Below, one piece after another: positions 54,236 through 63,505 of a stretch of 64,000 nucleotides of DNA. The stretch is from Peptoniphilus faecalis (GTDB lineage Bacteria; Bacillota; Clostridia; Tissierellales; Peptoniphilaceae), in NCBI RefSeq assembly GCF_012976305.1, contig NZ_JABDSR010000001.1, positions 179,631 to 243,630 on the forward strand, written 5' to 3'. The stretch's first letter is position 1. Each line of letters starts with the position of its first letter. The position numbers and the translations under genes are program-made. The notes under the pieces were generated by a model. It worked only from the letters and a program-made list of their open reading frames with translations, did not search any database and was not told the DNA's origin.

Positions 54236-55480
54236 TTATTTTATTCCAATATCTTTTCTAAAATAAATACCATCAAAGTTTATTCTATGGGCATTTGCAT
54301 AGGCTTTTTCACGAGCTTCTTTTAAATCTTTTCCAAGAGCTGTAACAGATAGTACTCTTCCTCCATTTGTGTAAAGTGAATCAGTCTTTTTAGTCCCATT
54401 GTGGAAAACCATTATATCTTCGTCCACCTTATCAAGTCCACAAATTTCTTTGCCTTTTTCATAGGAACCAGGATAGCCTCCTGAACACAATATGACTGTT
54501 AAACAAGTTTCTTCTTTCCATTTGATGTCTTCCTTTTTTAATTTTCCATCAATTGTTTTATTTAGAATTTCAAATAGATCTGAGTCAAGTCTTGGCATTA
54601 AAACTTCTGTCTCAGGATCTCCAAATCGAACATTAAATTCCAAAACCTTTGGTCTATCATCTTCAATCATAAAGCCTATAAATAAAATTCCAGAGTAATT
54701 TAATTTTTCTGACTCAAGACCATCTTCAATTTTTCTGTAAATTTTTTCAAGATTTTTTTCTAGTTCTGGACTTACCGAAACTGGAGAATAAGTACCAACT
54801 CCTCCAGTGTTTGGTCCTTTGTTGTTATCATAAATTTGCTTGTGATCCTTTGCTCTTTCTAGTGGGAATAATTTATTATTTGAAACTAAACAAAGTACAG
54901 ATGCTTCTTCTCCTGTTAAAAACTCTTCTATTACAACTGTACTTCCTTCATCTCCAAAAATTTTATCTTTGAAGATCTTTTTAAGGGCATCCTCTGCTTC
55001 AGATTCTTCATGACAAATCATTACGCCCTTTCCTAGACAAAGCCCATCAGCTTTTACAACTAGTGGGTAATTAAATTCAATAAGCCCATTAATTGCGTCT
55101 TCATAATTTTTAAAGCTTTTATATTTTGCTGTTGGAATAGAATATTTTTCCAAAAACTTCTTTGTAAATTCTTTGGATTTTTCAAATCTTGCACATTCTT
55201 TATTTGGTCCGAAAATTTTAAGACCCTTTTCATTAAAGGCATCTACAATCCCCATGCAAAGTGGATCTTCTGGTCCAACTACGGTTAAATCAATTTTTTT
55301 ATTTTCTGCAAATTCTAGAAGTTCATTAATATCCTTGGGGTCAATGTCAATGTTTTTTGCAAAATTTTCTGTGCCTCCATTTCCCCTTGCCATGTAAATT
55401 TCATCAACGCTTTTACTTTTTTTTAATTTCCATGCAAGTGCGTGTTCTCTGCCACCATTTCCAATTACAAGTACTTTCAT
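54236..55480 (-). CDS. purD: Phosphoribosylamine-glycine ligase
   Basis: ATP-grasp enzyme of purine synthesis step 2 (PRA + glycine to GAR). MKVLVIGNGGREHALAWKL, PLVVKADGLCLGKGV, and KVLEFNVRFGDPETEV are the family motifs. 414 aa from ATG at 55480, with AGGAGG 5 bases upstream; an upstream extension from 55528 overlaps purH and lacks a ribosome site. Last gene of the operon. Confidence 0.95.
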   Translation of the reverse strand: MKVLVIGNGGREHALAWKLKKSKSVDEIYMARGNGGTENFAKNIDIDPKDINELLEFAENKKIDLTVVGPEDPLCMGIVDAFNEKGLKIFGPNKECARFEKSKEFTKKFLEKYSIPTAKYKSFKNYEDAINGLIEFNYPLVVKADGLCLGKGVMICHEESEAEDALKKIFKDKIFGDEGSTVVIEEFLTGEEASVLCLVSNNKLFPLERAKDHKQIYDNNKGPNTGGVGTYSPVSVSPELEKNLEKIYRKIEDGLESEKLNYSGILFIGFMIEDDRPKVLEFNVRFGDPETEVLMPRLDSDLFEILNKTIDGKLKKEDIKWKEETCLTVILCSGGYPGSYEKGKEICGLDKVDEDIMVFHNGTKKTDSLYTNGGRVLSVTALGKDLKEAREKAYANAHRINFDGIYFRKDIGIK

Positions 55481-55488
55481 TAGTCCTC

Positions 55489-57000
55489 CTAGTGTCTGAA
55501 ATGCCTTATATTTGTAAAGACAAGACAAATACCATTTTCATTTGCATAATCAATTACTTCTTGATCCTTTACAGATCCACCTGGTTGTACTATTACATCA
55601 ATGCCAGCCTTATCTAAAAGTTCAATTGTATCTCTAAAGAAAAATCCGTCAGAAGCAAGAACAGCTCCCTTTGCTTTTTCTCCCGCTCTGTCAATTGCCT
55701 CTTCAACTGCCCAAGATCTCTTCGTTTCACCTTGACCTAGTGCAAGAGTGCCGCCATCCTTTGCAATTACAACTGAATTTGAGAAAGTTGCTTTGCAACA
55801 AGTGAAGGCAAATTTCAACTCTTCTAATTCTTTTTCATTTGGCTTTCTATCTGATACAAAGGAAAGTTTTTCTTCATCCCAAACTATATCGTCAGAATCT
55901 TGAATTATAATACCATTTAAAACTTGTTTAAATCTCTTTCCGCCTTCATATAGTCTTTCAAACTCTGGCACTTCAATAAGTCTAATATTTTTCTTTTCAG
56001 TTAGAATTTCAAAGGCTTCTTTAGAAAAACTAGGTGCAACAACAATCTCAAGGAATATTTTTGATAAATGATTGGCAGTTTTTTCGTCTACCTCTCTATT
56101 AAGTGCGATTATTCCCCCGAAAATTGATTCATCGTCACATTCATAAGCCTTTATAAAAGCTTCTTCAAGAGTTTCGCCTGTACCAATTCCACATGGATCA
56201 GTGTGTTTAATAGCAACAGCTGCTGGTTTTTCAAAATTTACAACTGCATTAATTGCAGAATACATATCGTTTAGGTTATTGTAAGAAATTTGTTTTCCAT
56301 GAAGAACATTATAAGAAATTCTATCTGGAGTATAGCTGTTTTCGTAGAAAGCAGCCTTTTGATGAGGGTTTTCTCCATATCTTAACTCTTCAGAAAGTTC
56401 ATAACTCTTGTTTAAATACTTTGGAAATTCTTCAGGTAGTCTCTTCAAGAAATAATTAGAAATAATGGTATCATAATGTGCAGTATAGCTAAAGGCTTTT
56501 TTGGCAAGATACTCTTTAAATTCTAAATTATCTCCATCTAAATTATTAAGTACTTCTTCATAATCACTTGGATCAGTTACAATAAAAACATCTCTATAAT
56601 TTTTTGCCGCAGCTCTAATCATAGATGGACCACCAATATCGATGTTTTCAATCATAGTATCATGATTAGCTTCTTCAAGTAACTTCTCTTCAAAGGGATA
56701 TAAATTATTTACAACCATATCGATTGTTTCAATTCCTTCATTTTTTAAAGTTTCCATGTGTTCATTTATGTCACGTCTAGCTAGAATGCCACCGTGTATT
56801 TTTGGATTTAAAGTTTTTACTCTACCGTCTAAAATTTCCGGAAAACCTGTTACGCTATCCACAGATATTACATCAATTCCTGCTTCCTTTAATTTTTTAA
56901 AAGTTCCACCTGTAGAAATGATTTCCCAATTTCTATCTGCAAGCTTTCTCGCAAATTCAACAATTCCCTCTTTGTTAAAAACTGAAATAAGTGCCCTCAT
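55489..57000 (-). CDS. purH: Bifunctional AICAR formyltransferase / IMP cyclohydrolase
   Basis: Catalyses the last two steps to IMP. N-terminal IMPCHase domain: ALISVFNKEGIVEFARKL, STGGTFKKL. C-terminal AICARFT domain: IKHTDPCGIGTG and ASDGFFFRDTIELLDKAGI. 503 aa. ATG at 57000 follows GGAGG; the purN stop is one base away. Confidence 0.97.
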   Translation of the reverse strand: MRALISVFNKEGIVEFARKLADRNWEIISTGGTFKKLKEAGIDVISVDSVTGFPEILDGRVKTLNPKIHGGILARRDINEHMETLKNEGIETIDMVVNNLYPFEEKLLEEANHDTMIENIDIGGPSMIRAAAKNYRDVFIVTDPSDYEEVLNNLDGDNLEFKEYLAKKAFSYTAHYDTIISNYFLKRLPEEFPKYLNKSYELSEELRYGENPHQKAAFYENSYTPDRISYNVLHGKQISYNNLNDMYSAINAVVNFEKPAAVAIKHTDPCGIGTGETLEEAFIKAYECDDESIFGGIIALNREVDEKTANHLSKIFLEIVVAPSFSKEAFEILTEKKNIRLIEVPEFERLYEGGKRFKQVLNGIIIQDSDDIVWDEEKLSFVSDRKPNEKELEELKFAFTCCKATFSNSVVIAKDGGTLALGQGETKRSWAVEEAIDRAGEKAKGAVLASDGFFFRDTIELLDKAGIDVIVQPGGSVKDQEVIDYANENGICLVFTNIRHFRH

Positions 57001-57001
57001 A

Positions 57002-57604
57002 CTAACCTCCGATTACAACTTTTCCATTAACGACTTTTAATTTATCTTCGCAAAAATACTTTACTGACTTTGGCAAAATTTCATGTTCAATCTTTAAAAC
57101 TTTTGCTTGAAGTTCTTCTGGTGTTTCATCTCCTACTTCAGTAATTTTTTGCATGATAATTGGACCATCATCTGCACATTCATTTACAAAATGAGTAGTT
57201 GCACCAGTGTATTTAACACCTTTTTTTATGACAGCCTCATGAACTTTTAACCCATAATAACCCCTGCCACAAAAGGCAGGAATTAGTGATGGGTGAATAT
57301 TTATTATTTTATTTTCATAAATTTTTATGATTTTTTCTGGCAAGATTTTTAAATACCCTGCAAGAACAATTAAATCTATTTTATTTTCAGATAAAGTGCT
57401 TATAAGTTTTTCGTCATCTTTGATGACAACGCCCTTAATGCCAGCATTTTTTGCCCTAACAAGACCATAAGCATTTTCTTTATTAGAAATGACAATTTTA
57501 ACCTTTCCGTTGATATAATCATTTTTTGTATTGTCAATAATGGCTTGAAGATTTGTGCCACCACCTGAAATTAAAACTGCAATATTTTTAGAAACTAAGT
57601 TCAA
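57002..57604 (-). CDS. purN: Phosphoribosylglycinamide formyltransferase
   Basis: 10-formyl-THF-dependent GAR transformylase (200 aa). AVLISGGGTNLQAIID, the catalytic NIHPSLIPAF and the GATTHFVNECADDGPII segment identify it. The start is taken as TTG at 57604, six bases after GGAGAAG; this lies inside the end of purM (17-bp overlap). An ATG at 57640 is possible but gives an atypical N-terminal extension. Confidence 0.94.
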   Translation of the reverse strand: MNLVSKNIAVLISGGGTNLQAIIDNTKNDYINGKVKIVISNKENAYGLVRAKNAGIKGVVIKDDEKLISTLSENKIDLIVLAGYLKILPEKIIKIYENKIINIHPSLIPAFCGRGYYGLKVHEAVIKKGVKYTGATTHFVNECADDGPIIMQKITEVGDETPEELQAKVLKIEHEILPKSVKYFCEDKLKVVNGKVVIGG

Positions 57605-58619
57605 TTTTATCTTCTCCAGAAATAATTTTTCCAAGTTCATAAAGTTTTAAGTCGCTGTTTTTAAAAAAATCAACAACTCTTTCTCTATCATCTTCTGAAA
57701 CAACAATAGTAAGTCCAACTCCCATATTGAAAGTAGAATACATATCTTTGTCATTAATATCTGCCCACTTTTTTAGAAGTTTAAAAATTTCTGGTGTTTC
57801 AATAACAGATGCATCCACTTTGGCACAAAGCCCATCTGGTATCATTCTTGGTATGTTTTCATAAAAACCGCCGCCAGTAATATGGCTCATTCCCTTAATA
57901 TTAACAGTTTTTAATAGTTCTAAAACTTCTTTTACATAAATTCTAGTTGGTTTTAAAAGTTCTTCTCCAAGAGTGCATTCAAGTTCATCGAATTTTTCAT
58001 TTAAGTCAAAATTGCAGTGGTCAAAAATAATTTTTCTCACTAAAGAATAACCATTTGAGTGAACTCCATTAGATGAAAGTCCAAATACAATATCTCCTTC
58101 TTTAATGCTGGAACCATCGATAATTTTATCTCTATCGACAACTCCTACACAAAATCCAGCAAGGTCATATTGATCTTCTTGATAAACTCCTGGCATTTCT
58201 GCAGTTTCTCCACCAATAAGAGATGCTTGAGCTTTTATGCAACCTTCAGCAACTCCCTTTACAATTTCTTCCATTTTTTCAGGTATTAATTTTCCTGTAG
58301 CAATGTAATCCAAAAAGAAAAGAGGCTTTGCACCTTGACACAATATATCATTTACACACATGGCTACACAATCGATGCCAATAGTATCATGTTTATTTAG
58401 CATATGTGCCAAAATTACTTTTGTACCAACTCCATCAGTTCCACTTACTAAAACAGGATGTTTAATTTCACTTAAATCTAAATTGAAAAGACCTGAAAAA
58501 CCACCAATAGATGATAAAACATCCTTTGATTGAGTTTTTGCAACAATATTTTTAATTAATTCAACTTCTCTTTGACCGGCATCAACATCTACGCCTGCGT
58601 CCTTGTAATTAATTGCCAT
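57588..58619 (-). CDS. purM: Phosphoribosylformylglycinamidine cyclo-ligase (AIR synthetase)
   Basis: Converts FGAM to AIR. NYKDAGVDVDAGQREVE, GTDGVGTKVILA, and GGETAEMPGVY are the PurM signatures. 343 aa, standard. ATG at 58619 with AGGAGCGG upstream. Confidence 0.97.
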   Translation of the reverse strand: MAINYKDAGVDVDAGQREVELIKNIVAKTQSKDVLSSIGGFSGLFNLDLSEIKHPVLVSGTDGVGTKVILAHMLNKHDTIGIDCVAMCVNDILCQGAKPLFFLDYIATGKLIPEKMEEIVKGVAEGCIKAQASLIGGETAEMPGVYQEDQYDLAGFCVGVVDRDKIIDGSSIKEGDIVFGLSSNGVHSNGYSLVRKIIFDHCNFDLNEKFDELECTLGEELLKPTRIYVKEVLELLKTVNIKGMSHITGGGFYENIPRMIPDGLCAKVDASVIETPEIFKLLKKWADINDKDMYSTFNMGVGLTIVVSEDDRERVVDFFKNSDLKLYELGKIISGEDKIELSF

Positions 58620-58630
58620 CTCCGCTCCTT

Positions 58631-59107
58631 TTATCCTTCGTAAACATAATCGGTGTTTGCAATTTTTCTTGACATATCTGCTCTAAATTTTTTTAACTTT
58701 TCCTTTAAATTATCATCAGAAATAGCTAAAATTTCTGCTGCTAAAATTGCAGCATTTTCTCCGCCATTTATTGCAACAGTTGCAACAGGCACGCCACTTG
58801 GCATTTGGACAGTGGAAAGAAGTGCGTCAAGTCCATCAAGAGTTGAACTCTTTACTGGAACTCCAATAACAGGTCTTGTAGTAAGAGCTGCGATAACACC
58901 GCCAAGGTGAGCAGCCTTTCCTGCAATTGAGATGAAAACTTGACTTTCATCTTCAGCATTTTTTACATAATCTTGTAATTGATTCAAGGCTCTGTGAGCA
59001 GAAATTACTTTGGCGTCATACTCAATTCCAAACTCTATTAACTTTGCAACTATTTTATCTGCAATTTCTCTGTCGGAAATTGAACCCATTATAATTGATA
59101 CTCTCAT
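58631..59107 (-). CDS. purE: N5-carboxyaminoimidazole ribonucleotide mutase
   Basis: A 158-aa protein with IIMGSISDREIADKI, SAHRALNQL, and GKAAHLGGVIAALT. The motifs fit class I or class II PurE (which works with or without PurK); no purK is in the window. Stop 11 bp before purM. Confidence 0.95.
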   Translation of the reverse strand: MRVSIIMGSISDREIADKIVAKLIEFGIEYDAKVISAHRALNQLQDYVKNAEDESQVFISIAGKAAHLGGVIAALTTRPVIGVPVKSSTLDGLDALLSTVQMPSGVPVATVAINGGENAAILAAEILAISDDNLKEKLKKFRADMSRKIANTDYVYEG

Positions 59108-59115
59108 TTTATCCC

Positions 59116-59796
59116 TTAAATATTTAAATATTTTGAAACATCAAGTGGTTTTACATATTCGCCGTCTTTATAAGCTCTCATGTTTCCACCACTAACTTCG
59201 TCTATTAATACAATTTCATTTGAACCTTCAAGTTTACCATATTCAAATTTAATATCGTAAAGGTCAAGTCCACATTCAGCTAAAATATCTTTAACAACAT
59301 TAGCAATTTTTTTATTCATTTCTACGATTTTATCATATTCTTCAGCTGTTAAAATACCTAGAATAGCAAGCCCATCTTTTGTAATTAGAGGATCATCTCT
59401 TCCATCATCTTTTAAAGTAAATTCAGTATATTCAGGAAGGTCAGCCCCTTCTTCAATATAAAGACCATATCTTTTGTAGAAAGAACCTACAGCTTTGAAT
59501 CTTGTAATAACTTCAAGACCTTTGCCAAAAACCTTTGCTCTTTTTACTTCCATTAAATTATTGTCAACATCTGCAGAAATATAGTGAGTGTCAATTCCAG
59601 CTTCGTTGATTTTTTCAAAGAAGTATTTTGTAACTTTTAAACACTCTTTACCTGCGCCTTCAATACTACCAGCTACTTGGTTTCCACCAGTATCAAAAAC
59701 TCCGTCAGTTCCTGTCATATCATCCTTAAATTGTAGATAACATCTTCCATTTTCTTCTAAAACATTCTTAGTTTTTCCTTGGTAAATAGTCTTCAT
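59116..59796 (-). CDS. purC: SAICAR synthase
   Basis: Joins aspartate to CAIR. YQGKTKNVLEENGRCYLQFKDDMT, VGSFYKR and VLIDEVSGGNMR are family motifs. 226 aa. First gene of purC-E-M-N-H-D, 12 bp after the riboswitch terminator's T-rich tail, with GGAGG upstream of the ATG. Confidence 0.96.
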   Translation of the reverse strand: MKTIYQGKTKNVLEENGRCYLQFKDDMTGTDGVFDTGGNQVAGSIEGAGKECLKVTKYFFEKINEAGIDTHYISADVDNNLMEVKRAKVFGKGLEVITRFKAVGSFYKRYGLYIEEGADLPEYTEFTLKDDGRDDPLITKDGLAILGILTAEEYDKIVEMNKKIANVVKDILAECGLDLYDIKFEYGKLEGSNEIVLIDEVSGGNMRAYKDGEYVKPLDVSKYLNI

Positions 59797-59807
59797 AATT
59801 CCTCCAG

Positions 59808-59864
59808 TAAAATAAAATAAAGCCCAAAGAGGCAGATTTCGTAAAACCTACCCCTCTGGGCTTT
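59808..59864 (-). terminator. Riboswitch-controlled terminator upstream of purC
   Basis: AAAGCCCAGAGGGGTAGG (59864-59847) pairs with CTGCCTCTTTGGGCTTT (59835-59819), followed by ATTTTATTTTA. Its left arm overlaps the 3' end of the ykkC-like aptamer, so aptamer folding and terminator folding should be mutually exclusive. Confidence 0.88.
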
Positions 59865-59960
59865 TTTCCCTAAGGTGTGATACTTTTAAAAAGCATCCGT
59901 ACCGCTCGGTCCTTGGCAAAGCCCGGATCCCTAGGTACACTTTCACTCAAAATATGAGCT
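59848..59960 (-). ncRNA. ykkC-family riboswitch, probably the PRPP-sensing subtype
   Basis: The minus-strand leader contains the ykkC core: GTGAAAGTGTACCTAGGGATCC, then GGACCGAGCGGTACGG, and the 3' segment TTAGGGAAAAAAGCCC. The aptamer end shares bases with a strong terminator. ykkC variants sense guanidine, ppGpp or PRPP; placement before purC-E-M-N-H-D argues for PRPP, the purine pathway precursor. Binding would favour transcription (ON switch). Subtype assignment rests on context, not structure. Confidence 0.82.
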
Positions 59961-59973
59961 CTCATACAACTAG

Positions 59974-60002
59974 ATTTTAACAATTTAAAATTTAATTGTC
60001 AA
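59974..60002 (-). promoter_or_regulatory. Promoter of the pur operon
   Basis: Minus strand TTGACA (60002-59997), 17-bp spacer, TAAAAT (59979-59974), directly upstream of the riboswitch. The spacer from here to ppk (60003-60262) holds nothing else I can identify. Confidence 0.82.
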
Positions 60003-60262
60003 TAGTTTTTCTAAACTTGTAAAAGACATCGCACCCATGGATATAACAAATAGGATTGTCTTAATAATAGTGAAAAATTGTATATTAGATAAAAACTTTT
60101 TGTAAATATATAGTAAAAATATTTTAATAAACTATATGCTGTGATAATAATTTAATTTCACTAATTTATCTTAACTATTTCTATAAAATATATTCAATTA
60201 CCCTAATTAGGAAATTCTCTTCTTTTCTATTATAAGTGTCTTATTAATATTGCATTTTTATG

Positions 60263-60293
60263 TAAAAATAATACTCCTAGAAAATCTAGGAGT
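60263..60293 (-). terminator. Terminator of ppx-ppk
   Basis: ACTCCTAGA/TCTAGGAGT stem with a 3-nt loop and ATTATTTTT after it on the minus strand; 18 bp after the ppk stop. Confidence 0.88.
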
Positions 60294-60311
60294 AAGACTA
60301 AATTTAATTTT

Positions 60312-62456
60312 TTATTTTTTAAAGAAACTAAAAAGTTTTCCCAAGAAGGATTCTTTTTTAACACTTTCTTTTTCTTGGATTTTTTCCTTTCTTGCCACGA
60401 CTTCATCTATTTTACTTCTTGCAGAAAAATTCTTTTCTTCTCCTTCCTTTACAAAATATCTTTGAGAAGAAAATTTTTCGCCACAATCTTCTATTTTTTC
60501 ATATTCTCCACTGCTATTCATAAGCCTTGCACCGGCATTATCCTTCATTTGAACTTCCAAATATTTTAAAATTCTCTCTTTTATTTCAGAATCTAAAATC
60601 GGCGTAGCTATTTCAACTCTATTTTCAGTATTCCTTGTCATTAAATCTGCAGATGAAATATACATCACTGAATCTTCTTTGCCGAAAACATATACTCTTG
60701 GATGTTCCAAAAATCTTCCTACAATAGATCGAATTCTAATATTTTCACTTTGGTTTTTTATTCCAGGTAGTAAACAAGAAATTCCTCTAATTATTAAATC
60801 AACTTTAACTCCCCTTTGTGAGGCTTCAATAAATTTTTCAATAAAATCCTTATCAGTTAGAGAATTAAATTTACATAGAATATATCCCTTTTCACCCTTT
60901 GCAATTTCTCTTTCCACATGGTGCATTAACCCAGTCTTTAGTGTAGTTGGAGATTGCAACAAATGCATATATTTGCCATCTAAATTTCCAATAGACATAT
61001 TTTTAAAAAAATCTGTTGCATCAAGTCCTATTTCTGAATTGGCAGTCATAAGTGAAAAGTCCGTATATTGTTTTGCAGTTGATTCGTTATAATTTCCTGT
61101 TCCAATTTGAGTAATATAATTTAAGTTCTCTGTTTTTGGATTTCTAAAAGTTATTAAGCAAATTTTAGAGTGCATTTTGTATTTATTAAATCCATAGATA
61201 ATGTTGCAACCTTCTTCATAGAGAATATTTGCATAATTTATATTTGATTCTTCGTCAAACCTGGCCTTTAATTCTACGAAAACTGTAACTTCTTTTCCAT
61301 TTTGTGCAGCTTCAGTCAAGTATCTTACTACCTTTGAATTTTTTGCAAGTCTGTAAATTGTAATTTTTATAGATTTACAATCTGGATCATTTGCTGCTTC
61401 CTTTAAAAGATTTAGAAAAGTATCCATGCTTTCGTAAGGATAGGATAAAATTCTATCCTTATATCTTACATCGTCTATAATGCTTTTGCTAAAGTCTGCT
61501 GGATTATATTGAATTAAATCTTTATATAAAAGTTTGCTTTTAATTGCCTTTGGAATATCCTTAATTAAATCAAATACATATTTCATATTAAGAGGTGATT
61601 CTATTGGAAAATATGCTGCCTCTGTCAATTCAATTTTTTCAAGTAAAAAATTAAGAGATTGTTTAGAAAGTTTACCTTTAGACTCGAGCCTTACAACATT
61701 TAATCTCTTTCTCTTTTTAAGTATGCTCTTCATGTATTCCCTATAATCGTCAAACTCTTCCCAAGTGTCTCTGTCGTCAACAAAATCTGTATTTCTAGTA
61801 ACTTTAATAATATTTTTTGATAATATTTTATATTCTTTAAAAATTTGATTGATTTGATTTAAAATAATTTCTTCTATTAAAATGTATTCAAAATTTTCTC
61901 CAGGAAGAATTAAATATTTGGGATAAGTATTTCTAATGGGAACTATTCCAAATACTTTTTCCTTGCCCTTTTCAAGATTGGCAAAGGCATATAATTTTGT
62001 ATTTTCTAAAAAGGGAAAGGGATGATTAATATCGACAATTTGAGGAGAAACCAATTGGTCAATTCTCTTAATATAAAAATCTTCCACAAAAGTTTTTTGT
62101 TCTAAATTTAAATCGGTATATTTTAGCTCTCTTATATTTGATTTTTCTAAATTTTCACTAACCTTTTTAAAGATTTCATCCCGTTCTCTATACATCGCTG
62201 GCAAAGTTTTTAAAATTGCATTAATTTGTTCGCCTGCACTCATGCCCGTTTTATTATCCTTGACTTCTTTTTTGAGTGCAGAAAGATCGTGAAGAGAGCC
62301 AACTCTTACCATAAAAAATTCATCTAAATTTGAAGCAAAAATACTTACAAACTTTAATTTTTCAAGATCTGGTACACTATCTTCAGTTGCTTCCAATAGC
62401 ACTCTTTCGTTAAATCTAAGCCATGACAGCTCTCTATTTTGAAAATAAGATTTCAT
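60312..62456 (-). CDS. ppk: Polyphosphate kinase 1
   Basis: Makes polyphosphate from ATP reversibly. N-terminal NRELSWLRFNERVLLEA, TIYRLAKNS, and the phospho-His motif YKMHSKICL (His of HSK) identify PPK1. 714 aa with a Lys/Glu/Ser-rich C-terminal tail of about 60 residues that is not part of the standard fold. It overlaps ppx by 23 bp, giving a coupled synthesis/degradation pair. Confidence 0.95.
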   Translation of the reverse strand: MKSYFQNRELSWLRFNERVLLEATEDSVPDLEKLKFVSIFASNLDEFFMVRVGSLHDLSALKKEVKDNKTGMSAGEQINAILKTLPAMYRERDEIFKKVSENLEKSNIRELKYTDLNLEQKTFVEDFYIKRIDQLVSPQIVDINHPFPFLENTKLYAFANLEKGKEKVFGIVPIRNTYPKYLILPGENFEYILIEEIILNQINQIFKEYKILSKNIIKVTRNTDFVDDRDTWEEFDDYREYMKSILKKRKRLNVVRLESKGKLSKQSLNFLLEKIELTEAAYFPIESPLNMKYVFDLIKDIPKAIKSKLLYKDLIQYNPADFSKSIIDDVRYKDRILSYPYESMDTFLNLLKEAANDPDCKSIKITIYRLAKNSKVVRYLTEAAQNGKEVTVFVELKARFDEESNINYANILYEEGCNIIYGFNKYKMHSKICLITFRNPKTENLNYITQIGTGNYNESTAKQYTDFSLMTANSEIGLDATDFFKNMSIGNLDGKYMHLLQSPTTLKTGLMHHVEREIAKGEKGYILCKFNSLTDKDFIEKFIEASQRGVKVDLIIRGISCLLPGIKNQSENIRIRSIVGRFLEHPRVYVFGKEDSVMYISSADLMTRNTENRVEIATPILDSEIKERILKYLEVQMKDNAGARLMNSSGEYEKIEDCGEKFSSQRYFVKEGEEKNFSARSKIDEVVARKEKIQEKESVKKESFLGKLFSFFKK

Positions 62457-63351
62457 TATTACCTTCCAATACTTTATAAATTAAATACCCTTCTCTGAGA
62501 CCATTGTCAGAAACTTCTATCTCATTGATTTCTAGTTTTTCCATTACAGTTTTTAAAATAATTATTCCGGGAATTAGTGTGTGAATTCTCGCAGGGTTGA
62601 TCCTAATAATTGACCTAATGGTATCAGTCTCTCCATCTTTAATGAGATCTACAAGTTTGTAAATGTCTTTAATAGTGAAATGATCTTCATCCTTAGACCA
62701 TAAATCTGCAATAACTTTTCCCGCTGTTCTTATAGTTCCTCCAATTCCAATTAATCTAACTGCCTTAGTTGAAAAATGTGAAGAATTAATCTCACGAATA
62801 ACGGATTTTTCAATGGCACGAATTTCACTTTTCTTTGGCAAAACTCTTGATACATTTTCTCTAAATAGAAGAAGAGATCCCGTACTTAAGTTGATAAATT
62901 CCTTGGGACCATTTTTTTCAAAATAAACAATTTCTGTACTGGCACCTCCAATATCTATTGTAATTCCTCTATCTGCTTTAATTTCACTTCTTATGCCAAC
63001 ATTGCCAAGAAAGGCTTCGTCAACTTGTTCTAAAACATCTATATGGATATCTAGATCTCTTTTAACTTTTTCAAGCACCTCTTCGGTGTTATCTAAATTT
63101 CTAAGAGATGCTGTTGCAAAGGGTGAAAAAGTGTCGACATTTAGTTCCTTTACAATATTTTTTATACTGTAAAGAGTCTTTGTAAGCTTTTTTATTCCCT
63201 TTCCAGAAAGCTCTCCATCGTGAACATAAGTAATAAGCCCAGCTGTATACTTTTTATTTAATACTTTTTTAAAATTTTTAACATTTCCTTCTACATCAAA
63301 GATAATTAGTCTAATTGTGTTTGATCCTATGTCTACTATTGCGTGCCTCAT
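62434..63351 (-). CDS. ppx: Exopolyphosphatase (Ppx/GppA family)
   Basis: A 305-aa protein of the short form. IVDIGSNTIRLIIFDVEG is the phosphate-1 loop, and ITIDIGGASTEIVYFEKN the phosphate-2 loop of the actin-like fold. It removes terminal phosphate from polyphosphate, and relatives act on pppGpp. First gene of the pair; ATG after GAGGAG. Confidence 0.9.
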   Translation of the reverse strand: MRHAIVDIGSNTIRLIIFDVEGNVKNFKKVLNKKYTAGLITYVHDGELSGKGIKKLTKTLYSIKNIVKELNVDTFSPFATASLRNLDNTEEVLEKVKRDLDIHIDVLEQVDEAFLGNVGIRSEIKADRGITIDIGGASTEIVYFEKNGPKEFINLSTGSLLLFRENVSRVLPKKSEIRAIEKSVIREINSSHFSTKAVRLIGIGGTIRTAGKVIADLWSKDEDHFTIKDIYKLVDLIKDGETDTIRSIIRINPARIHTLIPGIIILKTVMEKLEINEIEVSDNGLREGYLIYKVLEGNNEILFSK

Positions 63352-63463
63352 AAATCTCCTCTTTTTAATTTTAAACTTTATTTGTAAATTTCTCGTAAAA
63401 TATTTTTTTATACTATGTAATATTCTCTAATTTTATTATAACCACTTTTCTACAAATTAAAAA

Positions 63464-63495
63464 GTTAAAGAAAAAACACGGCATCACACCGTGTT
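63464..63495 (-). terminator. Terminator for a minus-strand unit arriving from the right
   Basis: AACACGG/CCGTGTT stem with a 7-nt loop and TTTTTT on the minus strand. It precedes ppx and follows the insertion sequence, so its own gene must lie beyond the element, outside the window, or have been displaced by it. Confidence 0.72.
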
Positions 63496-63505
63496 CATAA
63501 TAAAT

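Noticed and set aside
59848..59960. Guanine or guanidine riboswitch
   Set aside because: No purine-aptamer core is present; the ykkC core is, but gene context fits PRPP rather than guanidine.
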